From the NCBI GenBank assembly GCA_963377175.1, contig CAUJNA010000469.1:1166788-1230787 (forward strand): a stretch of 64,000 bases of DNA. The letters run 5' to 3'. Below, in pieces: positions 12,966 through 26,399 of this stretch; position 1 is the first letter of the stretch; each line of letters starts with the position of its first letter. A program made the position numbers and the translations under genes. Source of the stretch: Effrenium voratum (Eukaryota; Sar; Dinophyceae; Suessiales; Symbiodiniaceae). The notes below the pieces were generated by a model that searched no databases, was not told the DNA's origin, and saw only the letters and a list, made by a program, of their open reading frames with translations.

Positions 12966-15900
12966 GGAGATAGCTCGATAGATGCGATAAACAAAACAAA
13001 TAAATATGTTTAAAAAAAACATGATGGATGGATGGATGGATGGATGGATGGATGGATGGATGGATGGACGGATGGACGGACGGACGGACGGACGGACGGA
13101 CGGACGGACGGACGAGGAGGGAGGGAGGAGGGGAGGGGAGGGGAGGGGAGGGGAGGGGAGGGGAGGGGAGGGAGGGGAGGGGAGGAGGGAGGGGAGGGGA
13201 GGGGAGGGGAGGGAGGGGAGGGGAGGGGAGGGGAGGGGAGGGGAGGGGAGGGGAGGGGAGGGGAGGGAGGGAGGGAGGGGAGGGAGGGAGGGGAGGGGAG
13301 GGAGGGAGGAGGGAGGGGAGGGGAGGGGAGGGGAGGGGAGGGGAAGGAAAGGGAGGGGGGAGGGGGGAGGGAGAGGGGAGGGGGGGGGGGGTGCCTGTCA
13401 TTTCGGAAGCTGGGACTCTGTCATGTGTTCATCCCTTACCTAAACACTTTCAAGCCAGAGCGATGTGTAATGAATCAAAAAAAGACGGCGCCGCCTGTGG
13501 ACATCATTTGCGCTGGGATTCTTGCCCGCCAACAAGTGGAACGTGTCTCAAAAAGAAGATGGTGGACTCCCAAACTGGGAGTCAAACCTCTTCCGCGCCC
13601 CCAATGCAAGACACAACCGTCAGTGCTCCCTTCAAAAGCGAGATGCCTTACATCCACCCAAAAACAGGTCCCTCGGTAGACAATCACTTCAGAACGCTAA
13701 AAAAAATCACTTGTGAACGCTGCCACTTTCGATCACTTCCGAACACTAAAACAAAATCACTTCAAAACACTGAGCACCCGGAACGCCGAAAGGGTTGCAA
13801 AACCCGGCCAGTCAAAAAGATCACTTCCGAACGCAGGCGTCCCAGCCCAGGATCACTTCCGTACGCAGGCAGGCGTCCCAGCCCAGGTGTGCAAAATCTA
13901 GTGGTTCTGGGGGGGGTGGGCCCGCTGAAGCTCTACACCCAAATGTGCAAATTCATCTGGTTCTGGGGGTGGGGGGTGGGGTGGGGGGGGGGGGCCATGA
14001 TAAGCACACACGCTGAAGCTCGATCCCCAAATGTGCAAATTCATCTGGTTCTGGGGGTGGGGGGTGGGGTGGGGGGGGGGGGCATGATAAGCACACCCGC
14101 TGAGCTCTATACCCTTTCAAATGTGCAAATCATCTGGTTCTGGGGGTGGGGGGTGGGGGGGGGCCATGACAAGCACCCCCGCCGAAGCTCTATACCCAAA
14201 TGTGCAAATTCATCTGGTTCTGGGGGTGGGGGGGGGGGTGGGGGGGGCCCCGCCGAAGCTCTATCCCCAAATGTGCAAATTCATGTGGTTCTGGGGGTGG
14301 GGGGTGGGGTGGGGGGGGGGGCATGATAAGCACACCCGTTGAAGCTCTATCCCCAAATGTGCAAATCAATCTGGTTCTGGGCCGGTGTCTTGGTGCTGCG
14401 CGTGGCACGTGGCTCCACTTCCAGCGTTCCGAAGCGATTAGTACGTTTTCCGGCGTTCCGAAGCGATTTTGCTTCAGCGTTCTGAAGCGATGGTTTTGCC
14501 AGCGTTCAGGAGCGACGCACTTACCGGTCCCTCGGTCCCTCCCGCCAATTGACATGGAACCTGAGACAAAAGGAAAGTGGCCCAAACCAGGAACCCCCCG
14601 AACCTCAGGCTCCACCTTCGGTGGGAGAATACCTCCACTCTTTCAGGACCCCCCCGGAAGGTCAGGTTCCGTCTCGTTGGGAGGGTAAAGGCACGCCCCG
14701 CTGCTCCTCAAAGTCTGCAAGACTTTCGTGGGCTCCGGCCGGAGCCGGGTGTCCCGAATATTCAGCTCGAGCTTGGGCTCAGGCGGGGCGATGCTGACGT
14801 GCGTCGCCTGAGAAGCAGCAAGTGGATGGAGGCGGGTTGGGCCAACCCCTTTCAGCTTCCTTCCAATTGGTGGTGTGGATTCGTGGTTTGGAGGTCAAGG
14901 GGGTGGTTTCTCTTGTACCCTCTACATGGATTCATGGTTTGGAGGTCAAGGGGGTGATTTCTCTTGTACCCTCCACAAGAACCAGTTCAAATCCAAATCC
15001 AAACCCCCAATCCAAGCAGCCAAGGGTTGCCTGATCTTCAAACCCTTGTCGAAACAACCTCCTTGGGGTTCCCTTCAAGGGTCATCAGGGTCGGGTTCTG
15101 ACAAAAAACGAGTCTTGAGCCCAACCCGGCTATGCAAATGAGATCCATTCAACCTGAGAACCACGGAAAATACCATCAAAGACGCCGCATTTGGGGTTGG
15201 GACCACTCAACAAGCAGGGCTTTGAACATGAAACTGATATGGGTTGCGCGGCTTCCATGTCAAAACCACACACACATGCATACAGTAGAGGGCCCCCACA
15301 AGGCATGTATCACACGCCCTTGGACCCCTGTTATGGTTCATGCTTCAGGGGCACTAGCATGAAGCCAACCACCGGACTAGAAGGCGTTGACATTTCTTTG
15401 GCCAAGGCTATCATAGTTGTGGGTTCGGATGCATGGCACAGGTCAGGCCTCGCCTACCCTGTGCCCGGCCCAGGAGGATACGGATTTCTGAACCCCTTGT
15501 TTCCTTGCCCGGCAAGCGGCCAGGTACTGGGCATCATGCCGGAAGGCATCGGTCGCGGGCTTCTCAATCACATCCTCCCGGAGGTCCTCCGCCGTGGGCG
15601 CCGTCTTGGCGCAAAAGCTCTGGAACTCATCCTCCTGAGGCTGACCCGCTGAGCCGCTGAGCCGAGGCCGAGCAAGCCAAGCCGTTGCACCTGTTCAAGC
15701 CAGTTGAAAAGCATTGCGCCTCTGACAGTTGCAATTTGGGTGCGGCTCAGAATTAACGAGCCAGGGTTACGCTGGTTTTTGTCTTTTGGTTCCACTTTGC
15801 CATGGTGCCATTTTTGGTACATGTGTTTGACCCACAGCCATCTGTGTAAAAGCGAGGCGACTATGTGGAGGCCAGCCCGAACCAAGAGTCTGGTGTCAAG

Positions 15901-16354
15901 GAAGGAGCATCAGGCCTTCAAAGGATGACAATTGAAGATCACACACCACAGCACTAGCCAAGAGCTCTTGGAACCATGTTCTGCAAGCTACACCTGCGAG
16001 ACTGAGCGAAAACCCTTCAAGACCTGCCCAGGCACTTGCCGCTAAAATTGCCACTAAAATCCTGAGGCCTGTCAAAGCAAAAGGCCCCCCTACTTGGCTT
16101 GGGTAGGGAGCTCCAATAAGCATGCACAGCTGTCATTTATTTCCATTTGCTTCAGTCCCCTGGCAAAAATGACAAACAAGTATGTCCAGTACTGAAATCG
16201 ACTCCAGCTCCAAAACAAGCAGGGGGAAAATTAGCAATATTCCTTTCAGCAAATGGAAGCCTACCATACCTGCCCCACCATGGATGTCCTCCCGGAGCTT
16301 GGCCCGCTCGGTGGCGGACACCCGGGGGTAGCTGCGGCGGGCCGCCACGGCCAT
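4069..16354 (-). CDS. RAP-domain protein (FAST-kinase-like, helical-repeat RNA-binding type)
   Basis: About 14 exons: 16354-16270 (possible start [12 protein letters not shown]), 15634-15509, 14807-14697, 11740-11587, 10706-10589, 8707-8629, 8526-8460, 8221-8152, 7777 to about 7680, 6600-6475, 5647-5498, 5119-5028, 4528 to about 4447, and 4119-4069 with the stop TAG. From 8707 down to 5028 nearly all junctions keep phase; between 15.5 and 10.6 kb one or two small exons seem missing. The middle has FASTK-like helical repeats ([32 protein letters not shown]). The C-terminal part ends as RAP domains do: [14 protein letters not shown] joined across a GC-donor intron to [15 protein letters not shown] proteins bind RNA, usually in mitochondria or plastids, for processing or translation; the basic N-terminus would suit an organelle signal but proves nothing. 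The gene lies wholly between two channel exons. Confidence 0.72.
9262..9385. mobile_element. MITE-like element, family 2, copy a
   Basis: Interior CCCTGGTAGTTGATTGGACC and end AAAAAGGACACCTATGG match the other copies; the second end is worn. In a RAP-gene intron. Confidence 0.6.
9394..10160. repeat. Direct duplication of about 245 bases, 520 apart
   Basis: Copies at about 9400-9645 and 9918-10150 share AACGAAGCGGTTTT, GAAGAAAGGAAACC, TAGGATGGATGGCT, CCCAGAAGAATCGAGCGAG, GAGAGGTGCTGGG and GTGGGTCCGAAC in order. Both are in one RAP-gene intron. Confidence 0.85.
12310..12465. repeat. GGGGGTGT repeat
   Basis: G-rich run of GGGGGTGT-type units on the plus strand, in an intron of the RAP gene. 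Such G runs can form quadruplexes. Confidence 0.9.
12875..13392. repeat. Compound purine microsatellite: GA, GATG/GACG, GGGGA
   Basis: About 44 GA units (12875-12962), then GGAT and GGAC tetranucleotides (13022-13113), then about 280 bases of GGGGA/GGGA units. The plus strand is almost pure purine. All lies within one RAP-gene intron. Confidence 0.95.
13885..14380. repeat. Minisatellite, period 74-90, about seven copies
   Basis: The unit starts ATGTGCAAATTCATCTGG, then TTCTGGGGGTGG and a G run, then CATGATAAGCACACCCGC and TGAAGCTCTATCCCCAA. Starts near 13887 (partial), 13941, 14031, 14117, 14197, 14271 and 14357. Length differs mainly in the G run. Flanked by inverted short repeats. Confidence 0.9.
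14872..14985. repeat. Direct repeat, two units of about 58 bases
   Basis: GGATTCGTGGTTTGGAGGTC and the following AAGGGGGTG-TTTCTCTTGTACCCTC occur twice back to back. Between RAP exons 2 and 3. Confidence 0.85.
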
Positions 16355-17090
16355 GGCGAACACTGGGCAGGGGTTGAGCCGCGGACCCAAGGTGCGCGAG
16401 TTGGGGGCATCGCAGCGGCGCGTCGAAACTTCGGGCTGGTCAGTCGCCTCTCTTTTTTCTGGGGGATCCCGAAGGAACGGTTGACCCAGGGCTGGTCATT
16501 CGACCAAACTTTGGCCGAGCGCCAACGCGGACACATCGACTCCACATCCGGACCCAAGCTCACGCTGGAAAAAGGAAAAAGCAAGGCTGGCCAGGTTTCA
16601 ATCCATCCGAAAGACCCTATTTTTCACGCTGGAACAGAGGGAAAAAAAGAAGCAAGGCTGGCCAAAGGCCTGAACAAACCTAAACGTCAGACATAAAACC
16701 TGCGAAGCCCGTCCCCAATGAGCAAAAATTTATCTGCGAAAGCCTTGCGGCTTGCACCTAGCCCCTTCACTCCCAACGGAAGGACCCCATGTCAATTTAA
16801 TGATCATCCAAACATTTGCGCAAAATTGTACTGGCAATGTGGCCCACTGTTGCAGCTAGTCGCCTACATCTATATCGTTCACACCCACTTCCCCCCCCCA
16901 ACAAAAAAAGAGCGCAGCCACCCCTTCCCCCTCAAAACGATACAAACCGAGCTGGCAATGGCCATCCACAAACTCAGAGACTCAGATCTTCATTTCTATG
17001 ACGATTACCCTGGTATCACCATCACGTTGCTCTATGTTCTCTCCCGAACAACCAAAACGCGCGTGTGCCGGTCAATTGGGGCGCCCGTGC

Positions 17091-19534
<2,444 letters not shown>

Positions 19535-20198
19535 CTCCGAAACCAAAACTGGTGGCCGAAAAGCCTAAAGCCCATTGCCCTCCGGGTAGAAGTGACTTGG
19601 GCCTTTTTTAATGATTGGCGGCGTTTTGGTGGCTGGGTGATCTTTTCCCTTCGCTGCGCGCCAACCATTGCGGCGAGGCACGGCCTGTCGAGCCCTCTCT
19701 AGCAACTCTAGTGCCCCAGTGTGTCGGAGCTTCTCGAAACCAAAGCAAATCAGCAATAATCATTTGCGTTAGGGTTGTGGTGTTGGCATTGCTCGCTGCA
19801 TAAGCACCCGGTCTCCGGCATGTCTTGCACCGCAGCCATGCTGCAGTGGACTCAAGCTCGGGCTTGGTAGAGCCGCACAAGGCAGAGGTCTTCGACTTGG
19901 CGCACTTTTCGCCGTTGGGGGTTGCGTGTCCAACGCATCCTGGGCCTTTTCAGCCCGCTATGACCACATCATCGGAGGGCGCGCGTCCCCACTCTCCCCC
20001 TCCCCAGCTCTCTATTGGGCCCCCTGGCCAGGAGATCCAGCGGTGAAAGAGCAAACGGGAGCCCTGCAAACTCTTCACATCCAGCCGCATCGCCTCACAT
20101 CTAGCAGGAAACGCGAGCGAGGGGAGAGACTCCGGACGAATGTGGACCCCCTATGCGTCAAGCCCAGTTTGTGCTGAGGGTGACTCAGCTTCTTGTTC

Positions 20199-20271
20199 AT
20201 GAATAGGGGGTGTTCCCTCCAAAAGTGCTACAAAGATCACCCACTCAAACCAGGGAAACCCCCCTATTCAT
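20199..20271. repeat. Short inverted-repeat element
   Basis: ATGAATAGGGGGTGTTCCC and GGGAAACCCCCCTATTCAT form inverted ends about 35 bases apart. The end motif ATGAATAGGGGG recurs at 40679. Confidence 0.7.
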
Positions 20272-20863
20272 CAACTGGAATTGATTAATGGGGGTCAAAC
20301 ATTACGATGATCAACTTGAGTCAAAGGATTACCCTCAGGTGAGCACGCTCGACAGTTTCAAGGGTGACACGATCCAAGACACCGCAAGCAAGACTCCAAG
20401 GTCTCCCCAGTTGTGAAAGACGAAGGGGATTTCAAGTCGGGCCCTGGCTCCAAAGCACCAGCCATCTAGCCCGTCCCATGTCTGACTGGAAAACACCCCT
20501 GCGCTCCCCCTCCATCGGAACTGATTTCACCAACCATGCTTTCCAGGCTGGTTGCATGCATGCAGCATCCAGTAAGAAGGCTGGATCGTGTGTTTTTCTC
20601 CATGCAAATGGGGTTTTACGAACATCATTGTGGACGACATGGCTGCTAAGGGCACTCAGGACCTGCTCGGTGGATACAAATACATAGAAAGTTTCGCAGG
20701 ACGGCTGCTTAAGAGCTGAGGACCAAAACTTGACGATCACTAGGCAGTGAGCCGTTTCGGCGCTCAAAGATTTCGAAGCACCTCTGATAATGCCGCCCCA
20801 AAAATATCCCTGCCCTCACTCCGCACATCTGACCAGTGACCAGTCCCTTCCTGCCTTTGCCAC

Positions 20864-20908
20864 CTCCGTGGCCTTGTTGCCGAACTGCGAGTCCCGCCAC
20901 TCGAGGTC
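20864..20908 (-). CDS. Isolated 45-base exon, unrecognised
   Basis: The frame DLEWRDSQFGNKATE lies between acceptor ATCCGCAG and donor GGAG|GTGGC, phase 0 at both ends. It may belong to the N-terminal region of the channel gene (S1 at 19.5 kb). Too short to assign. Confidence 0.45.
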
Positions 20909-21564
20909 CTGCGGATTTGTCGGGGTGGGGAACCCCCCAGACCTCCGATGACAAGGGGGAAGAAGGACTGGTTTGAGGCCCATCAGCCACAGAAATCCAG
21001 CTATTCTTCAGCTTGAAACCGCGGCTTTCGGGCGAAAAACACACAAGGCTGGAACAACCACACTGTTAACGCGCGAGTGCACGGTCTATGGGTTTCCAAT
21101 TGCAAGAAAACACAGCACATCAAGTACAATACCGCTTAACTGCACCCATGCTGGCTGCCGTCTAGCGTAGGAGGAAAGAGTTGGCCGCTCATGGTGGCTA
21201 GCCCACATGCGTCTCAAGCGCATCCCGCTGGGCAAATGATGCTTGCTCACTCAGGCTTGCATTTTCCTGCTCACAAGGTCGTGGTCACGATAAGGCCTGG
21301 AGATGTGGCTCAGGTAGGTGAGTGAGGCCCATTGGGCGGGTCGCTCCGATGACGCGGTCGTCCAAGGAAAACGAATCATCCCCGCCCCAAATGATACACG
21401 CCTCGTGGCTTGCAATAGTTGTCAAATGCACAGCACAGTATTCATAAGCCCTGGCTTAGTGAACTGCTGGAGTTGCATCTCCTTGTTGCGTGACTCAGAT
21501 GGTTAGTTTGCTCCGAGCATTGGGGCAAAGCGGGCACCGCGACCATAAGAATGAGCATAAGGAC

Positions 21565-21835
21565 GGGGACGATGATGATGACGACGACGACGACGACGAC
21601 GCCGACAATAACCCCGCCGACGATGCTACTCACTACGACGGCGATGAGAATGATCACGACGACGGCAACGACAACGACGACTGCGCCTGCACCTTCTGCG
21701 CCACGCTGACGCTGTGCCGGAGTTCCTGACGACTTCGGTGGAGGCCCCACGTTTCCTGACGAAATCCTACAAACCCCCCCCCCCCCCACGGCCGCCCCGC
21801 CGTTCACGCGCACACACACACACACACACACACCA
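21565..21835. repeat. GAC/GAT run, poly-C and (CA)n
   Basis: GACGAC-type trinucleotides (21565-21685) that would read as poly-Asp, then a C run (21775-21787) and (CA)n (21808-21832). Not taken as coding. Confidence 0.85.
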
Positions 21836-22334
21836 GGGGCCCTTCCTCTCCTCAGCTGCCGGCCCCCAACAAAGGTAAGGTTGACCAGCCAGAGGCTCCC
21901 ATGACTGGTCTGGATTCCAGCCAATCTATGTAACGAAACTCACTTGGCTTGCATCACAGCAATCAGTTCATGCGGGTTTGGGTGGGTAGGCACGAAAATT
22001 AGTGATCCAAATGCATGCTGCACTGAAATAGAGGTTGCAAACGATCCTGGGTGTCAGCCCCCCAAGCGCCCTAGACCCCCTTCTGGGCTCATTTGTAGCC
22101 GCTGCATCTGACTACCCTCCGACACGCGCACATGCAACCTACAAGGCGCGCATGGTCGGCGATGCACTCACAGCCCTCAACTTGGCAAGTGTTGACAGTA
22201 CCTTTTTTGCAGTTGTTTTTGCACCGAAGCTTGAAGGAAACCATCTGTTTGTTGCTGTTGTTGGTTTTCGGGGGGCCATTTGGAGGAACGCTCTTTCACT
22301 CATTACTCATCGCCATCTCCGGACGCACTTGAAC

Positions 22335-22395
22335 CTTTCATCCCAGCGGCTCGCATCGTCTCTTCCCGGCGCGAAGCCCGTGGGGCGGGCGCCTC
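22335..22395 (-). CDS. Isolated exon, unrecognised
   Basis: Between acceptor CTTTCCAG and donor GAAAG|GTTC the frame reads GARPTGFAPGRDDASRWDER. Good splice signals and base bias support an exon. It may be N-terminal to the channel whose S1 exon lies 2.8 kb further on, but nothing proves this. Confidence 0.4.
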
Positions 22396-23635
22396 CTGGA
22401 AAGGGCATAGGTGCAGAGTTGTTCCTACTGTGGCTGGACGCAATGCACTGTGAAACCAGAATTCCATAGAATTGTCAACCCAGGGTCAATCAACCCAAGT
22501 GAAAACGGGAATCCTCCCGCGAAGTGATGAGGATCCGTGTGTGCAATCGAGCAGGGGTTGGATTTGTTAGTCACCTGGCTCTGAATTGACAACCCCTCAA
22601 AGTAGTTGCTGACGTACATTTATGATGTCCCTCAAACGGTCCATGCCCAAGTGAAATTCATCCACATGCCGGGGCGATGCTTGCAAGCGACGTCCAAAAG
22701 TTCCCGCGTGCGCCTTGCTTCCCGCCTTGCTTGTGCCGGCGCTGCGCTGCCTAGCCGAAGTCAGTGCGAAAGTTGCGGTGGGCAGGGTACCTCATTGTCA
22801 TTTTAGCCAATCATTTTGAGAGGGTTGCGCATCAAAAACCATAGCCAGATAGGGGAGAACTAGGGTTGCCCCCCACCACTCGTAGTGGAAAAGGGAATGT
22901 TTGACAGACTGCCACCAAGGTGCCCACCCCGCCCCTTAATCAAGGCTGTCCTCTTCCCACCCCATTGCCAGCCAATACTACTTTAAAGGGGCCCAAAAGG
23001 TTTGGCAAACAGAACTCTTTAGTTTTGGGCCGTTCCCAAAACCAAACAAAAACTGCTAGCCGCAAACAACAAACTTCTTAATACATGCTGTTTGTTTGAC
23101 AGGCTCATACTAAACTCTCCTGAAAACTAAGCCCTCTGCGCTGGAAGTAGAAAACGCAATTTCACTGTCCTATTGCTGTCAGGGAGGGCTAGAGAGGACG
23201 GGATTAATAGGGAGCGGGGAGGGGGGGGCAGGGACCTTCAAAACTAGACTCCTAGATTTTCTGGATCTTGTTCTCCTTTCCCATGCCGCCTTTGGCATAA
23301 TCGCCGGTCGACTAAACAGATTTTCTGGACCTTGTTGACCTTCGCGAGGGGAGCTTAATAAGGGGTAAATATTACACGCGGTCTCCCGACTGAGACGGGT
23401 TCAGCGGCCTGCAATTCGGGGATGCACTCACTTTAGAAAAATCAAGCGCGACAACCCTCTTCCCTCCAATGTTGCCATGCCAGTTGCTATATTTCTCATG
23501 GCGACGTAGAGTCAACGACATGCTTGCAGCCATGTCTCATTTGAATGGTATTTCCTACAACTTGCGGTACTCTTAACAGAATTAAAACTGCTCATCCTTC
23601 AACAAGTCGGCTCCTTGCAGTTGTTCAAGGCGCCG

Positions 23636-24000
23636 ACAAGCAAACAGAAGCAAGCAAACAAGCAGGCAGGTAGGTAGGCAGGCAAGCAAGCAACCGAACA
23701 AGCAAGCAAACAAAGAAGCAGGCAAGCAAGCAAACAGACAATGAACCAACAAGTAAGGCAGGCAGACAGGTAGAATGACAGACAGCCAGGCAGGCAGACA
23801 GACAGCAGGGCCAACAAGCAAAGCAAAGCAATGCAAAGCAAAGCAATGCAGAGCAAAGAAAGCTAAATAACTAACTAGCTAACTAGCTAACTATCTAGCT
23901 AACTAGCTAACTAACTAGCTAACTAGCTAACTGACTAACTAGCTAGCTAACTCACTAACTCACTAGCTGACAAACCTAACCTAACCCTGACCAACTAACT
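23636..24000. repeat. GCAA/GGCA and CTAACTAG tandem repeats
   Basis: Imperfect tetranucleotides (23636-23860), then CTAACTAG octamers (23862-23995), followed by GAAA-rich sequence to 24190. No exon seen from 22.8 to 24.3 kb. Confidence 0.9.
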
Positions 24001-25074
24001 CACCCGCTAACTAACTCGCCAACACAACACAACAACACCAAACACAAAAACCCTCAGACAGAAACCGAGAAAGGTAGAACGAGAGGAAGCGAGAACGAGA
24101 CGAAGAGAGAAATGAACAGAGAAAACAAGAACGAAAGAAAGACAGAAAGAAAGAAGAAAGAAAGAAAGAAAGAAGAAAAAAAAAGACCTAAAGCAAGAAA
24201 GATGCAAGAAAGATAGATAAAAAAGGAAGACATCAGTCTGGGCACGATCTCCTGCTGCCCTGCCTGCCATCCTCTGATTTGCAATCACCTGGATCCGGGG
24301 TGATGACGATGGCCGGCTTCCTGAGCGTGCACCAGCTGCAACTCAAGCCAACTGGCTCTCAACCTTGCGATCGGTGCGAGAGGTGGGGAATGAGGCCGGG
24401 TGTTGGGAATGAATCTAGGGATGTTGAAGGAAATGGGATGGGAATGAATGAATCTAGGGAGGAAACCATGGGATGCGTTTTTTTCTCGGGGTCACTCCAT
24501 TTCTCATCCCCTGCCGATCGAACTAGCCAGCAACCAGACCCCTCGCAGCCAGAGCTCAGGGCCAGGCACCCATTCAATGCTCGCGGCCGTTTGCCGCAGC
24601 AGGAAGGACTGGCCAGGAGCGGCTCACCCCGACGTCGCTGCGATTGAGACCGAGGCTCCCCCGCACAGAAATCACTGCACTTGGGGCCCCGCAACTGGAA
24701 AAAAGGCATGGGGAAGGGCGGCTTTGGAAGGGCATGGACCTCGCCTGCGCAGTGCTGGCTGCGGACTCCGTGTCCAAGGCCTGGCCACGTCTCTCAAAGA
24801 CCCCTCCCCCAAGGCGCACTAGCCACACGGGTCGCTTTTCTCCAGCGCGCGCCGCCCTTGCCAAGCCTCAGCGCACGCCAAGTGGTCACATGGTCAAAGC
24901 CAGGCGGTCAGGTGTGAAAGCAAGAAGGAAAACATGCCCTCTTGACATCTCTTGGGGTTGGTCTAGGTCTACCCCTCCCCAAAACAAACATGGAACCTGG
25001 GAGGGCCAACTTTATACGGCCTCCTTCCGGCTCCATGTTTCCTTTTGGCGGGGATATCACCTCCGCTGTCCAGG

Positions 25075-25152
25075 GTTGAGCCATGGCGCGCTCAGGGCAG
25101 CGGCGGCGGCGGGCGCCAGGAGAGCTCCTTCTTTGAGAGCTTCCGCACCGAC
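25075..25152 (-). CDS. Possible terminal exon, basic helix with Pro-rich tail
   Basis: The minus frame reads RFFEESVRKLSKKELSW, then RPPPPLP and TGA. It is short and GC3-rich, with an AG acceptor either before CGCG or after TTCGAG. It may end the B-box gene; phase with the exon at 25.4 kb is not settled. Confidence 0.4.
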
Positions 25153-25401
25153 TCCTCGAAGAATCGCCCACGCGCTCACAAAAATCTATGCGGCTACCTC
25201 AGCTACCCAAAGGACCCAGAAATCACAGGTGGTCACCCCAAAAATTTGGGGGTTACTAGAAATGGACCAAAACGAGAAAAGCCAAAAGGTCAGAGTTCCC
25301 TGATGTTTTATCGAGCGTCAGAAAAGGCCGGGGCGCGCCCAAATCCAAAAACAAGCAATACCCGAAACAGGGGGGGGGACCGTTTCCTTTAGGCCGCCTA
25401 C

Positions 25402-25545
25402 CTCCCAAGCACCGACGTACGCAGGGCCTGGGTCTCGAAGTTGTAGTAGAACCTGAGGCCTCAGGTTCGACACATCCCGACTTCCGAAAAGGTGGCGATC
25501 CCGGCCTTGGGCATCATGGAAGGGGTGCCATCGTACATTGACGAT
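25402..25545 (-). CDS. Two adjoining exons of the B-box gene or its neighbour
   Basis: Segment 25545-25474 reads MYDGTPSMMPKAGIATFSEV; segment 25452-25402 reads FYYNFETQALRTSVLG. They join in phase if 21 bases (25473-25453, GTGTC...TCAG) are removed; with those bases present, the frame meets a TGA. The downstream donor is GAG|GTAGGC. The protein stretch is GC3-rich and looks real, but the 21-base gap is far shorter than usual introns. Function not recognised. Confidence 0.45.
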
Positions 25546-26025
25546 CTGCTCCTTTGACGTGCCCTCAGACTTCATCTTGAAGCCTGCGTTTGTCTTTGGC
25601 TTCGGGTGTCAACTTGTCGCCTCCGACAAGTTGAAAACCGCCCGCGGATAAAAGTAGAACCCAACCTACTTGGGGGCTTTTGAAATTGGTACACTCCCAG
25701 ACCCGTGATGCATCGAGGCGGCTGTACAAGGGAATCCGCCCCCTCCCAAAACAAATGACGGGGAAAAGAGGCACCACTGGAGGTCTGAGAAACTTTGTCA
25801 GCTGGCCGCACGTCCTTTTTGCTTCCCCCTTGAGACCATTCTGAAAGGGGTAGCCTCAAAAATACCGCCACTGAACGGGGGTGACTTTGATCATGGTAAC
25901 ATCATGAGGCCAACCTCCAAAAGGGGTATCCTCAAAAAGAACCACCCCCACCTTCAAACCTTTTTGGGCCCTCAAAAACAAAACTCCCCCGGCTTCAACC
26001 CCAGAGAGGGGTTTCCCCCCAAACA

Positions 26026-26118
26026 TAGGTGTCCTTTTAGGGAATGATCAAGTAAACCACCGGGTAAACCAGGACCATCGATTTTCTGGCAAAACCACCA
26101 CAAAGGACACCTGTGCAG
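26026..26118. mobile_element. MITE-like element, family 2, copy b
   Basis: Ends CATAGGTGTCCTTTT and AAAGGACACCTGTG are inverted repeats; the interior AAACCACCGGGTAAACCAGG is shared with 9290-9385 and 62042-62168. Confidence 0.7.
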
Positions 26119-26181
26119 ATGCAGTGCGCAATGATGGCAAGTCCCCAAACCTTCTGCCGCCCCAAGCCCCAAACCCTCTGC

Positions 26182-26265
26182 CTGCCATGGCCAGCTCCAG
26201 CCGCGGGTGCTGCGCCCGCCGGCCCTTGCCGTGCAGCCGCTGGAAGCACACCCGGCAGAAGGAGC
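26182..26265 (-). CDS. B-box-like zinc-finger exon
   Basis: Acceptor TTTCGTCAG|GC opens a frame reading SFCRVCFQRLHGKGRRAQH, then PRLELAMA, ending at a GC donor. CxxCF followed by His-x4-Arg-x2-His at this spacing is the second half of a B-box type zinc finger, in which two Cys and two His hold Zn2+. B-boxes usually mediate protein contacts. The first half of the finger was not found and would lie on an exon upstream of 26.27 kb. The next candidate exons are at 25.5, 25.45 and 25.1 kb. Confidence 0.6.
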
Positions 26266-26399
26266 CTGACGAAACGAAACCGCCCGAAGAGGGAAGCCGC
26301 AAAGCCAACAAGCTCAGGCCAAAAGGCGCGAATATGCATATATATATACATATATGTACATATATATACATATATACGTGGCAGGGACCTTTTAGTAAC

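Noticed and set aside
13006..14340. 432-codon plus-strand frame with Gly/Arg/Glu repeats
   Set aside because: Product of the GGGGA microsatellite and the minisatellite; no complex sequence with coding bias.
21565..21729. Asp-rich plus-strand frame, possible acidic protein
   Set aside because: GAC/GAT trinucleotide repeat; both flanks lack coding sense.
23582..23860. Leu/Cys-rich frames resembling membrane segments
   Set aside because: They come from a GCAA/GGCA tetranucleotide repeat read in three frames.
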